Assembly: GCA_018881555.1 (NCBI GenBank)
Contig: JACAXG010000007.1
Coordinates: 9,800,435 to 9,864,434, forward strand
Reading direction: 5' to 3'
From: Amblyornis subalaris
Taxonomy: Eukaryota; Chordata; Aves; Passeriformes; Ptilonorhynchidae
Length of the DNA stretch: 64,000 bases
Below the pieces are notes generated by a model. It ran no database searches, was not told the origin of the DNA, and saw only the letters and a list, made by a program, of their open reading frames with translations. The position numbers were made by a program, and so were the translations under genes. Shown piece by piece: positions 14,327 to 25,505 of the stretch (positions are counted from its first letter, which is position 1; every line of letters starts with the position of its first letter).

Positions 14327-14372
14327 ATGAAGCTGTGTAAGACAATACCTGTGTTCATTCTGTTGTTCAAAG
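14327..14372 (+). CDS. Small membrane protein, exon 1 (signal peptide)
   Basis: The start codon at 14327 sits after AAAAA, with A at -3. Fifteen codons encode a hydrophobic signal sequence, and the exon ends in phase 1 with the strong donor AAAG|GTGAGT. An upstream untranslated exon cannot be excluded. Confidence 0.62.
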
Positions 14373-17300
14373 GTGAGTGAACGTTTCTCTATACTTTTTC
14401 TCGGCTAATACTTTCTCTTCAATACTTGTAATTACTTTTTGAAAATGTCTCTAACACATTCTAAGTGTTAATTCATATGACTTGATCTATAAGTACAATC
14501 ATTGAGAGTGTTTTGAATGTGCATTACTATATTGTACCACACGAATTACTACTTTAGTTACATCTCCATCAGTAAATTAAGCTTAGTCAGTAAACTAATC
14601 CTTGAAAAGCACACAATTGTTTTGCCATGCAAATACCTGTAGCAATGCTAGCAATAAAACTTGAAGAATAAGTTAGGTTGTATTTTAAAGAAACCCCCTG
14701 CAGGTACAGAAAGACACGTGCCAATGTAAAAGGTAAGACTTCTTGCAACATTAGTCATCTTAGACTCATTAACGAATGACGAAAATAAATGTTAAATCAG
14801 TAATGATCAATATTCTAACAATCAACAGTAAAACTAGGGAAATGACAACATGCACACACAGCTCATCCCTTTTCTTTTGTCTGCACTCCTGGTTACAGGT
14901 ACAGTGGCAATATCTCAGCCATGCTCCAAGGAAAGCAAAAAATCGAATTATTTCTGGCCATTTAACAAAAATTTACTTTGTAAATTTATTAAGTGGAAGA
15001 GAGAATGGGTGGTATCTCACTCTGAAAGTTTAATAAACTTCCCAACTGAACCATTTGCATTTATTAGGACTGTCAGGACCCCTTATATCAGTTCTGTCTA
15101 ATGAAAATGTTTATGTTTGATACTCAGACTTTGTGACTGAATGTTGTATAACAGACACCTTTCATAATTTAACTATAATACTAGACAATAATGAAAGGGG
15201 TTTATATTTGTCAGTTAGAATTTGTGACTAATTGTATCAGTTTCATGAATTTCCATCAGACCATTGTTTCCTTGTGAAAAAGANAAAAATAGGCTTAGTT
15301 TGGTGCAAAGACATAAAGCACTTTCTTCTTTACACCTCTAAAGGCAGCAATAGAGGGAGAATTTAAGAAGNTGCAAGGAGGTGGAGGGGGTTGGCTGATG
15401 GACCTGCTTATCATGACTGTACATGTGTTCTCAAACAAGCCTGGCTGAGAATTTATGCCATCCCTTTTCTAAGGAGTTCATGGAGATAGGTGTATCACTC
15501 CCCTCTGCTGAGCCGTGCTCTGCCTGGCAGAGTCCTAGGAAAGCTTCAAAGTGACAAAGCAAGTTTCTCTCCTAACCCTGGAGTAAGTTAAATGTATTGC
15601 TAACAAGTGCTGCGTGTTCTCAGAGGGAGGCAGCGTCTGCCCTTGTGTGCTGCTTGTATTTATTGACAACGTCAGGGGTGCATCTGTTTGCTCTCCTCCA
15701 GAGAAACTGTGGATGTTATGTCTGGAGGTGATGCTCTCATTCTAAGAATAACTTTATAGATGAGGACATCTCCGGGGAGACCAGGATTAAATAAAATGTT
15801 TGATGATGCTAATGTTTTTTTTAACTTGTGTGTCCAAGAATCTCACAGGGCACAGTTTTGTCCCCCTGTGATGTTTCGGAGTCCACTGGAACCTCCTGGA
15901 GCTTCTGCTTCCATAGACGAGGTTTTGTTTTGGCTTGTTTTTCATGCCACCACTGTGGCTGTAAAAAAGCATCTCCTTAATGCTCCAATAACTTGGCAAA
16001 GGGTATACTTTTACACTCTTCCCGTCATAACAAAAAGTTCAGGAAAAGAATCTCTCACCCCTCCCCAATTCTTTTTCATTAATTTGCAATTAAAGTTGAG
16101 AAGTAATGTGAAAGAAAAGGTGTTTTCATTTGTTAATTAAAGCAAGGTAATGAGTGGCATCATCTCCATTAATGTGGTGGCTTTCCATTTGAGAAGCATA
16201 TAGGGAAACAGGAAACGTGAGAATGAGGGTGAATATCAATAAACATTCCAGGTGTATTGAGCTGCCATACCCTATCCACCCCCATCAAAGCAAATGCAAA
16301 TGGGTTTGCTAATTTTGGCAGAGTGCCCAAATCTAGTAAAGGTTCTACTACTGTTCCTTTTTGGATTTCATTTTCTTACTCCAGAGCGAGGAAACAATAT
16401 CTGAGAAGAATATCTATGATTTTTTAATTTATTTTTTAAAGCTGAGTAAATGACAGTGAGGGGTTTTTTCAAAACTTTTGCTGAGAAATATCTTAACAAT
16501 TTCAACTGAAATGTTCATGTAGAAAAGGGATGGGGGGAAACATTCCAAATGCAAAGCAGCAGGCAAGATTGTCCAAGTTATGAGCATTTGAATCTTATAA
16601 CTGAAATTATCAAACAACCTTAATAATATATGGCATACTCCAGCAATAATTCATTTCTTTTTTTTTTAATTTTAGGATGTCTTTGTAGCACTCTGGAACC
16701 ATTCCAAACACCCACCTTACCTGAAATAGGAACACAAGATAGTTTATCACCTCCTTTTAAAGATGACCATAATTTGACAAGTATTGGACTGGGAACACAG
16801 GTGACTGATAATGGAAATGAAATAGGTCTGTTTTTTAAGTTGTTGCTTCCTCCAAATCCTGAGTCAGTTCTTCCCTGAAGTGTGCACACCTGAGTCTTGT
16901 GAACACATTGTTCCACTTTTCNGCTGTTGTTTTCCACACAATGACACTCCTTAGAATTTTCCACCTGTTTCTATACAGGTGGAAGCTGAAGCACAAAGNA
17001 TATTTCAGACATCTTAAATAACCCAGCCTAAATAATTGTCTGTCAAGAGGTAGAAAATGTGTAATTTAATATAAAACGTCAGGCACTTTTCATNATCAGT
17101 GGATAGTTTTGTATTCTGTGCGAAAAGAAGACAATTTAAGGGTGAAGAAAACTGCAGAAAAATCTCCCCCAGANCTGTGAAGTGTCTCGATTCTTTCTGT
17201 GACACCTCTCTGTGCAGGATCACCAGCATCTGCCTGTGTGTGTCTCAAATGTCACCCTGCTCCCGCTGATTTTCTGGAGGCTTTATGGAGTAATTGCCTT

Positions 17301-19131
17301 CTCAAGCCCCACCTCTGCTCTTAACACCACAGCTACGAGCTGCATGAAACTTCCTGGGTGCAGNCTCAGAACACTAATGCTCTCTCAAATCCTACATTTG
17401 TGGGGCTTTGTATGGTGGTGGTGGTGGTCTCCACAGGAGCTGCTAGGGGAGTGTTAGCAGCTGAAGTGTCAGGGATTTCACCCACCCTCCCTATTTCTTC
17501 CTCTTGTTGTCTCTGTGCTTCTTATACTGAAGTAGGAAAACCAGTTTTAGCTTCATTACTAACTAATTCATTATTAACTGCACNGGGCTGTGCAGTTTTC
17601 TCAAGTTCCTAATTTTTGTTATTTCCCTTTTAGCAGGACGAAGTCTGCCAACACTAGTAGGTAAGTTGACAAGTTCAATATATGTNCTTGCATTTAAATA
17701 ATATTTTTCTTTACCTAAGTTTTGAATTTTTAACTTCTGTGACTGCGATTGGTTAGAGAATACAAAAGCTATGCATGGACTTGTCCAATTTTTCAGTCAT
17801 TCTGAAAAATTCTGTTCTCATAGAATACTATTTAAGACACTCCTTAATTGCAAGTCTTGTTATTTCTCTGGTGATTTGAGTAAAAACCATATTGTTCTAC
17901 TAGATTAAACCATTGTAATTTGCATTCTTATTACTATNATTAGTATTTGGGCCTTTTTCTTTTAATAAAATCTGTAACACCAGTGTTAATTTTGTGATCA
18001 GCGGTAACTGTTGCTCACAAAAAAAATATTGGAGCTGAATTATAGTACATATTTCCATTGCCCCCAAAAATTTACTATAATGATCAGTGACACAATTGGC
18101 TTATTTCTGTATAAACCCAGACCTGAATGAGGTTTTTGTTTGTAGGAAAAATCAAGACCTATATTTTAGTGTCATATATAACTATTTTATGCTTCATAAT
18201 TACCCACCACAAATGTAGGTATTAATCTTGTTTTCTTGTCTTAATGGCTTAGAGTCATGGTTACCTTTCTTTTTGCTCTTCTAGTGGCAGGAGTCAGCAT
18301 TGCCGTTGTGTTGCTTTTTATTCTTATTGTTACTGTTTTTTGGTATGCACAGAAAAAATCACAGGTAAGTCCAATTCTTTTTCTTTCGATATTTGTTNCT
18401 GTATGTATCTTTATCTGCATATATAATAGAACATGAAGTTTCNGCTGCCCACTTTTCACTCAGATTTCTGATGTTCATTTGCACTCTAGTTGATCTTCCG
18501 CTGGGATCTTTTGCCACTGGATGGCATTCTTAAAATCGGGCAGCTTATGATCAAAATTTAATTTACCTCAGCAGACTTCCCTTCCTGGGTAGGACCTGCT
18601 CACATTTTTGTAGGAATGGTTTCTGGTTCGCAGTTTTATTCTCACTATTGGCAGTTTTTTTCNTAAAAGCTCCTGCATCAGCAATGAAAACTGAAGTGTT
18701 CAAGTGAGTTTTATCTGAGTTATTTTAGACGCTATAATTATTTNTCATAATTTATGCTATAATAACTTATCACAGGCAGTCTTATCTGTGATAAGTAAAT
18801 ATTGATAAAAATTAAAATATTAGGTAACATCTATTAATAAGAATAAATGCAGTAACACTATAAAAACAAATATGCAAAAATAGTCAGTTACTGAAACAAT
18901 GTAATAACAAGGAAAAATATCAGGAGAACTAATATTATATTGACATTATTGGTTTTGCATTTATGTAGCTCAGACGCACACTGCAGTGATAACAATATAT
19001 TTGCGTTTCTTTCACAGGAAGGTTCAATTGAATTTTATCCTGTCCCCTACAGTGAGCCTGGGGTGTCCTTAAGAACCGTTTCGGTGCCTGAGAGCCAACA
19101 GGAGTGGCCTTTTGAGAGAGCACGGCAGTGA
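14327..19131 (+). CDS. Unrecognised small type I membrane protein (five exons, predicted 138 aa)
   Basis: I assembled this gene from splice sites and reading phase. The exons are 14327-14372, 16676-16825, 17634-17660, 18285-18364 and 19018-19131, and all four junctions keep one open frame. The product starts MKLCKTIPVFILLF, a signal peptide probably cleaved near the CLCS residues. A short ectodomain of about 45-50 residues follows, rich in Ser, Thr and Pro, with one N-glycosylation sequon (N-L-T). Next come a single membrane span (core AVVLLFILIVTVFW), a basic stop-transfer YAQKK and a tail of about 38 residues with two tyrosines (FYPVPY). The start has A at -3. Both ectodomain exons have phase 1-1 borders, as is common in cell-surface receptors and sialomucins. 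I recognise no family. The layout resembles glycophorin-like or small sialomucin proteins, but this is only a likeness of layout. The donor of exon 2 is weak. The gene model is an inference and needs transcript evidence. Confidence 0.62.
14373..16675 (+). other. Intron 1 of the small membrane-protein gene
   Basis: A 2.3-kb AT-rich intron. It contains a possible alternative terminal exon at 14899-15101, described as a finding, and otherwise nothing that I recognise. Confidence 0.5.
16676..16825 (+). CDS. Small membrane protein, exon 2 (ectodomain)
   Basis: A long T-rich tract and TTTTAG form a strong acceptor. The 150-nt exon has phase 1 at both ends and encodes the end of the signal peptide (GCLC) and a Pro/Ser/Thr-bearing stalk with the sequon N-L-T. 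The donor used in this model, AATAG|GTCTGT, is weak. A better-looking donor, ACACAG|GTGACT at 16800/16801, would end the exon in phase 0 and lead to a stop in exon 3, so the weaker site is preferred. Confidence 0.55.
16826..17633 (+). other. Intron 2 of the small membrane-protein gene
   Basis: Holds three unresolved bases and a short GGT/GTG run near 17413. A cysteine-bearing stretch after TGTGCAG at 17219 has the right phase for an exon but only a weak donor, so I did not include it in the model. Confidence 0.45.
17634..17660 (+). CDS. Small membrane protein, exon 3 (27-nt microexon)
   Basis: The microexon follows a pyrimidine-rich tract ending TTTTAGCAG and ends at GTAG|GTAAGT, a strong donor. 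It keeps phase 1 at both ends. The acceptor is a tandem NAGNAG: use of the first AG gives 27 nt, use of the second gives 24 nt, and both stay in frame, changing the product by one alanine. It encodes the membrane-proximal residues AGRSLPTLV. Confidence 0.5.
17661..18284 (+). other. Intron 3 of the small membrane-protein gene
   Basis: AT-rich sequence without repeats or exon-like segments that I could support. Confidence 0.5.
18285..18364 (+). CDS. Small membrane protein, exon 4 (membrane span)
   Basis: The acceptor TTGCTCTTCTAG and the donor CACAG|GTAAGT are both strong. The 80-nt exon goes from phase 1 to phase 0 and encodes a clear single transmembrane helix flanked by a basic cytoplasmic YAQKKSQ. 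This is the most convincing coding exon of the gene. Confidence 0.72.
18365..19017 (+). other. Intron 4 of the small membrane-protein gene
   Basis: AT-rich. Around 18720-18800 it has a locally self-complementary run containing 'ataacttatcacaggca' and 'tatctgtgataagtaa', which could form a small hairpin. No coding content was seen. Confidence 0.45.
19018..19131 (+). CDS. Small membrane protein, exon 5 (cytoplasmic tail and stop)
   Basis: The acceptor TTTCTTTCACAG is strong and the exon enters in phase 0. Thirty-seven codons encode a hydrophilic tail beginning EGSIEFYPVPY, and the stop TGA is at 19129-19131. The two nearby tyrosines are not in a standard ITAM or ITIM context. The 3' UTR follows. 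Confidence 0.65.
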   Translation, partial: EGSIEFYPVPYSEPGVSLRTVSVPESQQEWPFERARQ

Positions 19132-19293
19132 CAGCAGGAGAGCTGTTGCCTGGCCCGTGGGGAAGAAAGAAAAGCCCTCTCGATTGTAGCTATTTAAATA
19201 GCGGTCTCAAAAAAGCTGTATCTGCAAAAAAGTTACCTCCTTGAAGTTATGAGGATCCTTGTTAGAGAAAATGCCACGCTGAGACTATGTTCT

Positions 19294-19299
19294 AATAAA
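19294..19299 (+). promoter_or_regulatory. Poly(A) signal AATAAA, small membrane-protein gene
   Basis: The first AATAAA on the plus strand after the stop codon, 163 bases downstream. Further copies at 19669-19674 and 20246-20251 could give longer 3' UTRs. The choice between them cannot be made from sequence alone. Confidence 0.45.
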
Positions 19300-22200
19300 T
19301 TAAACCCGTGCAGGAACACCACCACTGTTGAGACTAGCTGGAGTAGCCATTGTTTATGCTTGTTTACCTGTGAACTACCTATTGGAAATGGCTCCTGGAA
19401 GGCTCTAGCTTCCAAAATCTGTCTTGGGCCACGACTAGTTTACCAGCATAAAAAGTGCTGTTCCAGTGCCTGGGATCTTCCTAGGTGTTGTTTAATTTGC
19501 TAGTCTAGATATTGTTATTGTTAGCATTTACAGCTTCTTTTAAATTACACAGTTGATGTATCTACTCACTCATGATCAAGGATTATTCAAAGATGACCAC
19601 TGCAAACTATCATTTACTCATTGTGCTTACTCAGAGGAAGAACTAGTGGAGGAATGACAGTATCATCCAATAAAATTCAGGTTTCCAGCCTTAACTGACT
19701 CTTAAATTTAAAATAGGTTAAATAATAACCAAGAGCCACTCTTCCATTACTTCTTCCCCTGAGTTGCACTTACTGGTGTCAGGTTCTCTCAACAGCCAGT
19801 GAGTGCTGTGGGCCTCTGGCTGAGCAGGGGTTGGGGAGTTTGGGGTAAAAGGGGCCAGAAGGGACACACACAAAGGGCTGCCCTGTAGTAACATGGCACA
19901 GCCAAAAGGACCAGAGAAGTAAGGGGATTGTCTGGGATGGCTCCATCAGAATATTCCTCTGTGAGCATTGGCAAGTGACCTTTATTTCTGAAACGGAGCT
20001 CCAGGTCTGTAGGGCAAAACCAGTAGTATGNCCCTAGCTCATATTTATCTGTGAAGATAAATATATTTAGGAGCATGCAGTGTCTAAGTCCCACAGCAAT
20101 GAAGCTACCCCGAGAACTGTAAATTTGCAGGAAAACACAGATTCTTTTTGTATGTACATCTTCTCAAACCAGAATTATTTTTCCCAGTAATAGTAAGAAC
20201 TCTGTGTCAGCTTTCAATTGCAGGTGCCAACTGACATTCTCTACAAATAAAGGCAATTTCTTGTCAGGGTCTGCACTTACTTCAGGAAAGTCAAAAAGAG
20301 ATTTTCAGATGTTTTCTGTGAAACAAAATTCGAGGGAATATTTGAAAACTCNTCACTTTTTCCATCTGCTCCATAGATGAAGATATCTTTTTCATTTCTG
20401 TTCATTTACTCTGAGTTTAAGAATGAAGTAATTGTATGAATTATATGTGTAGCAATATTATTTAGGGTGGGAGAGTTGGGCTATATCTGCTTCCTATGTG
20501 GTGGTTTTTTTAATGTGTATCTTCTGTTTTCCTTTCATTTAATAGAAATTTTGTANGTGCTTAAGTGCTTTTTTAGATACTAGGTCAAGAGAGCCCTGGG
20601 CAACAAAAAGCATTAATTGAATGCAGAGGAAATAAGAATAACAAACATTTGCGAAGAATAATTCATATAAACTATGTTTACAGTACTCTCAAATTGATGT
20701 TTGCAAGCCTCAATGTGAATAACTTTGCTTTCGAAAATGCTTTCGGAGTGGTTGTATTTTTTTTTCTGAGCTTTTACAGAACTTGTGTGCTAGAAATAAT
20801 ATTTCATATTTGTTATTTGGTGTTCGTGTTTGGTTATTGCACTGTTCGAGGCGTTCGGGATTGCTGAAAAAATGTTCCTCTTCCTTGGGTGGCCGGTCCC
20901 GGAGGAGTGGATGCTGACTGCTGAGCAGATAAACTGCCTGTGAGCTTGCAATTACTTGTGGCAGTGAAGCCTGTGCAACACCCGGGCTGACACAGGCCCT
21001 CACAAAGTGGGTTTTTTTTGGCCCACTGCCCCGCAGCTCCGTGCCTGCAGAGCAGGGGAGCGGATCATGGGAATGATGGAGCCATGAGGGAGAGGGCGGT
21101 AGCAGCTGCCTGGGAAACAGAGGGGAGATGGTACTGCAAAAGCGTGTTCAGACAATAAGGCAACAGAAAACTTGAAAGATCTGTGTTCTGATTTGGAAAT
21201 GAGANAGGAAATAAATGGAAAGGGAGAAGTGTGTGGAAGTCAGGAAAGCCTTTTGCAGAAGCTGTGGATATGGAAGTCAGACCAGCAGCACATGCCACCT
21301 GTGGTTTGGTGGTCCTTATATTCATTTGAAAGGTAAGCATGTTTTTAGTTAGTTTATTCACACTTTGTTTTCCAGTATAGGAAAGATGACAAGGAATTGC
21401 CTCAATTTCCAGGAAATAAGTTTTAGATCATTTAGAGATAAATCTTTTTGAGTACAAGAAGAGAAAAGCAAACTACCCCAAGTGCTGTTGGAACCTTGCT
21501 CAGTGGAGATTGCTTTTAAAAACAAATTACCCAAAATTTGTTTTTACAACAACCCTTATTACCAGCCCAGTGTGAAAAAGGTTGCATTGAGTCTCTGCAG
21601 GTCCCTTCCAGCTCTGAATTTCCAATTTCTAACAACTGCCACAGCTAGATAGTTGTGTTTGTACAGCAGCTAGTTTCATTTGTGAATAACTTGCAAAAAA
21701 GTTAAAAAGCCCTGTACACTGCAGCCAGCAACACTAGTAACAGGTGCCTTAGGAAAAAAATTAGCATAGGGCAGACGTGGGTGATCTTCCTCACTTTGCA
21801 TTCAAACATTTTCAAATTTGCTGCCTTTTCAGCAGTGCAGACTTNGCCATGAGTTTCATAGCTCAAGATCTCTTCTCTCTCCCTTTTAAAAATCTAATAG
21901 GGTTATTCCTAGTCCTCTTCATCTTTTTGCTATGAACAAAACCAGTGGACAGTTCTTTCCTTTTCCCCTGACATTCACGNTGTTATACACCACTAGCACA
22001 ACCGCTTTGTTTTCCAAAGTAACAGTGTTACTTATACTACATGGATTTAAAGTTTAGCACTTTAAACCTGTGAAAGCACATCTGCTTTTAATAATGGGAT
22101 GCTGAAAATGGAAAGCTTACTGTACTTTCCGGGGTAATAATTGCAATTTTTACAGTTTCTACAAAATTTTTTAAAGTTGCTGCCTGCACTTATGGNGTGG

Positions 22201-23755
22201 AACACAAGTTTAAAGCAAAAAGGATGTGCCTTCAGTTTGGGTGTGTTTGGCTAAAGAACACNGACAGTGTTTCATATAGTCACTTGTATTAGTTATGTAC
22301 ATCCCTGGATTTAGACACATTAGCCATCTTGGTCAAACCGAGAGATTTACTCGCTTACCATAAGGACGAACATAAATTGAAAGGTTCACCACAAGTTGCA
22401 TTTGCCTCTGTCTCATAAATGGAGAAATACATTTTCAATATGATTAAAATCAAAAGCCAGACAGTAAAATCTTTAGCATTTTTAACCCTTAAAACCTTTC
22501 TTATGCAAAGCCATCCTTCTGGCCTTTAAAATTTTATTTGTATCCACTTGTTTTCCATTCCTTTTCTGCTTTCATCTGCTAGAAACAGACCCAGCAGCAG
22601 CCAGCATGTTTCCCTGTCTAAAGAAGTTTAATCTATAAGCGAAACCAGACAGAATATTGTAAATGGTAAATATGAGAGGGGATGAGAAAGGACTACAGAG
22701 CCCAGGGCATCATTAGCAATATGTGTCCTTATTTAGACAGACAGTAGGTGCAGCCACCACAGCCAGGCCATTTCACACCACCTCCAACAAGAATGCACAA
22801 GCACCTTGCAGTGAATTGCCAAAAATCGGTAGCACTGCTTCTCTTCTTCAGCAGTCCTTGCCAAGAAGCAAAGCATTCAATAGACACGCAGGCAAACATA
22901 TGGAATACCTTTCTGTCTCACAGTCATTCCTGCTAGTGAGCTTCGAGCCAGGCTGGATGGCTGGAAGCAAACGGGATGCTTTTTGTTGATAACACTTTTG
23001 ACAGAACGACACGGGTCCGTTGACAAGGAATTCCCAACCGGTTGATTTCAAAGCACTAAGTTTTGCTGTCAGATGTTGCTTTGTAATCATGTTTTAATAG
23101 TATTCAAATAATTAAATATGGCTTTCTGTTCCCGCCTAAGCGTGCCCAAGTACAGCAGGGAGTTGTGCCAGAGTGGGACATCTGTGCTGTCTGATCCGGG
23201 GACTCCAGTCNGTGGACAAGAGCGGGACTGGGGTGTATTCTAATGTGTGCCAGTGATAAGGCTTGTGTGAGATGCCCCTGCAGAGATATGTTCTCCTGTG
23301 CCCCTCCCTTGTCTCAGTTAACCTGGAACACCCTCTTTTTCACTTCATGCTGGACATAACTTTTTTTTCCCTCCATAAAAGGGTGTTTTGAACAAGGAGC
23401 AGCAGAATTGCTTTTGTGCCATCGAAAGTACACCAGGCAAGGAGAGCTTTTTCCTGTAGTTAGTGAGGGATCNTTTTGTGTAGCTGTAGTGTAGCCTTAA
23501 CAAGTGGAATGCCTGGGCTGATTTTAATGGAACTACTTTGTGCATATTTGAGGTATACTTGCCTCCATTTAAACAAAAGGGAAAAAGAAATTTCTGGAGG
23601 AGTCTACTTAAAATTTTGATCAGACTCTTTGTATTTTGTAGCTACCTCCAGCAAGAGTTCTGAAAGTTTAGACTGGGTAGGTAAACATGAAGATGTGTAA
23701 GTAATGTAGAAAAAATTGTTTCACATATTCTGGTTAACATAGTTCTTGAGTTTGT
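19300..23755. other. Intergenic sequence (possibly 3' UTR at the left)
   Basis: No gene seen. The first kilobase may belong to longer 3' UTR forms of the upstream gene. A short piece at about 21575-21640 resembles the extreme 3' end of a CR1 element on the plus strand. Confidence 0.5.
21575..21640 (+). mobile_element. Short CR1-like 3'-end remnant
   Basis: The text 'gcaggtcccttccagctctg' resembles the CR1 tail just before its terminal repeats, read on the plus strand. The terminal repeat itself is not well kept, so this is a weak call. Confidence 0.4.
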
Positions 23756-23880
23756 AGAATCACAGAATGGTTTTAGTTGGAAGAAACCTTAAAGACCATC
23801 TAGTTTCAAACCCTTGGCTGTTGGCAGGGACACCTTCCACTAGACAGGGTTGTTCACAGTCCAACCCAACCTTGTGCAAA
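23756..23880 (-). mobile_element. CR1 LINE 3'-end fragment
   Basis: Starts with AGAATCACAGAATGG and continues with the antisense of a CR1 tail, including 'ggcagggacaccttccacta' and 'cagtccaacccaacc'. It differs from the copies at 8445 and 25281 and belongs to another CR1 subfamily. Only about 125 bases remain. Confidence 0.88.
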
Positions 23881-25280
23881 CATTTTGTTTTTTCATTATT
23901 AAAGACAGCAAAATCAGCTCTATGAAACAAAGCAAAGTCCAGCTTCCTCTCTTCTCCACAGAACACAGAAGTATCACTGCTGTTAGAGGCAAAAATATGC
24001 AGAGGAATCAAACCTGTTAAGTCAGTGAGTGTCTGCAACAGGCTTTAAATTGCTTGGTTACTACTAAGGAGGCTGTTCTTTTCTAGGGAAAAAAAGCATT
24101 TTTACATTGTTTGTTCCCTGATCTTTAATAGTTGGCAAAAGTCTGATCTTTGCACAGAGTCCTTCTTCATCCAGCACANGTTTTGTAATGTTCTGCAATA
24201 CAGTGTCCACACTGACTGTTTTTAAGCAACTCTGTGACCTTTTTAAATGGCCATAATGCTTTGTGCCTCTCGGGCATCAAGCCCAGACCATTCAGGAGGT
24301 TTCAGGAGAGGTATTGCTGATCACCTCTAAATCAAATTAATTTTCTTTGTAACTGTGAGCCAAACTGTGCAAAATTTTCTCACACCAGTAATCGACTGAG
24401 GAGTTGTCAAGACCATCCATCTGAGCAATTTACTGAGCTTCATTTCACTTGCTCTGTGCTATGGATATNGTGCTATTATTTTCTACCATACAACTTCTTT
24501 AAAACTCTAGAGTTACATCCCATTTGTGCTAATACAGGAGTTCCTTTTACAGTTTCATCCAGTTAGGCATATTCTTTAAGGACTCTAATTTCACAGTTGC
24601 ATCTTGTTCTGAGCTTGCAGAGTGCCTTCTGACAGTAAAAAGTTGTTCTAGGATTCTAAAAGAACAAATGACCATAGACCCAGTGCCTGCAAGTTATGTC
24701 GAATGAGAAGTGCTGTCTGAATAATAGAAGAGGAAAATAATCTGCCATTCTTCAGTACAGAGTTGCAGTTTCAGCAGCAGATGGCTCAGATGCTGCAGGG
24801 TCTGTGTATATGAACAGAGACACTGTTATTCCTCCATCAGCCTCATTACACCTAGGCAGTCTGTCTGTGTCCTCTCATAGGCACCTCATTGTAACCCCAG
24901 AATGTGTCTTGATCAAGATGTATAATCTTGGCATTAAATAAGTACATTTTAAAATGGGATTACGCTGACGATGATTAACAAATTCTGATTAACAAATCCC
25001 AAATTCTGATCCTACTGCAATTAGAAGAATTTGTTTGTCACCTCTGCGTTTTGAGTCTTAGCACCTTGAGACAATCTAGTGACTCAGAAGGCTGGATTTT
25101 CTTTCATAACTGCACATTTGATTCCAAGACCAATGAAAGACCCTGATTATAGAAAAATACTCTGTAACCATCAGAAAGATTCTCATTAAAATAATGACAT
25201 TGCAAAAAGTTCTCTAAAAGCAAAAAAGTAAATATCAATTTCTTTGAAGTGCATAGCTTCAGCACTAGACAGAGGAGGTT
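23881..25280. other. Intergenic sequence
   Basis: No gene seen. A short imperfect duplication of 'gattaacaaattct' lies at 24973-24997. Confidence 0.5.
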
Positions 25281-25505
25281 ATAGAATCACGGAATGTGCT
25301 GAGTTGGAAGGGACCCATCAGGACCATCAAGTCCAACTCCTGGCCCTGCATAGGACACCCCAAGAGTCACACAATGTGCCTGAGAGTGTTGCCCAAATGC
25401 TTCTTGAGCTCTGTCAGGCTTGGCGCTGTGGCCACTGCCCTGGGGAGCCTGTTCCAGTGCCCAGCCACCCTGTGGGTGAAAAACCTTTTCCTGATATCTG
25501 TCTGA
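25281..25505 (-). mobile_element. CR1 LINE 3'-end fragment
   Basis: Starts ATAGAATCACGGAATGTGCT and follows the antisense CR1 tail closely, with 'gtccaactcctggccctgca' and 'gagcctgttccagtgcccag'. The minus-strand frame still shows the final CR1 residues, including RKRFFTHRV and HWNRLPRAV. The element is 5'-truncated and better preserved than the copy at 8445. Confidence 0.92.

Noticed and set aside
16800..16801. Better-scoring donor ACACAG|GTGACT for exon 2 of the membrane-protein gene
   Set aside because: It ends the exon in phase 0. Joining to exon 3 then gives an early stop and joining to exon 4 loses the membrane-span frame.
17219..17288. Cysteine-bearing exon candidate in intron 2 of the small membrane-protein gene
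   Set aside because: Phase fits, but the donor (GGA|GTAATT) is weak and the frame otherwise hits a stop. It is not needed for a complete gene model.
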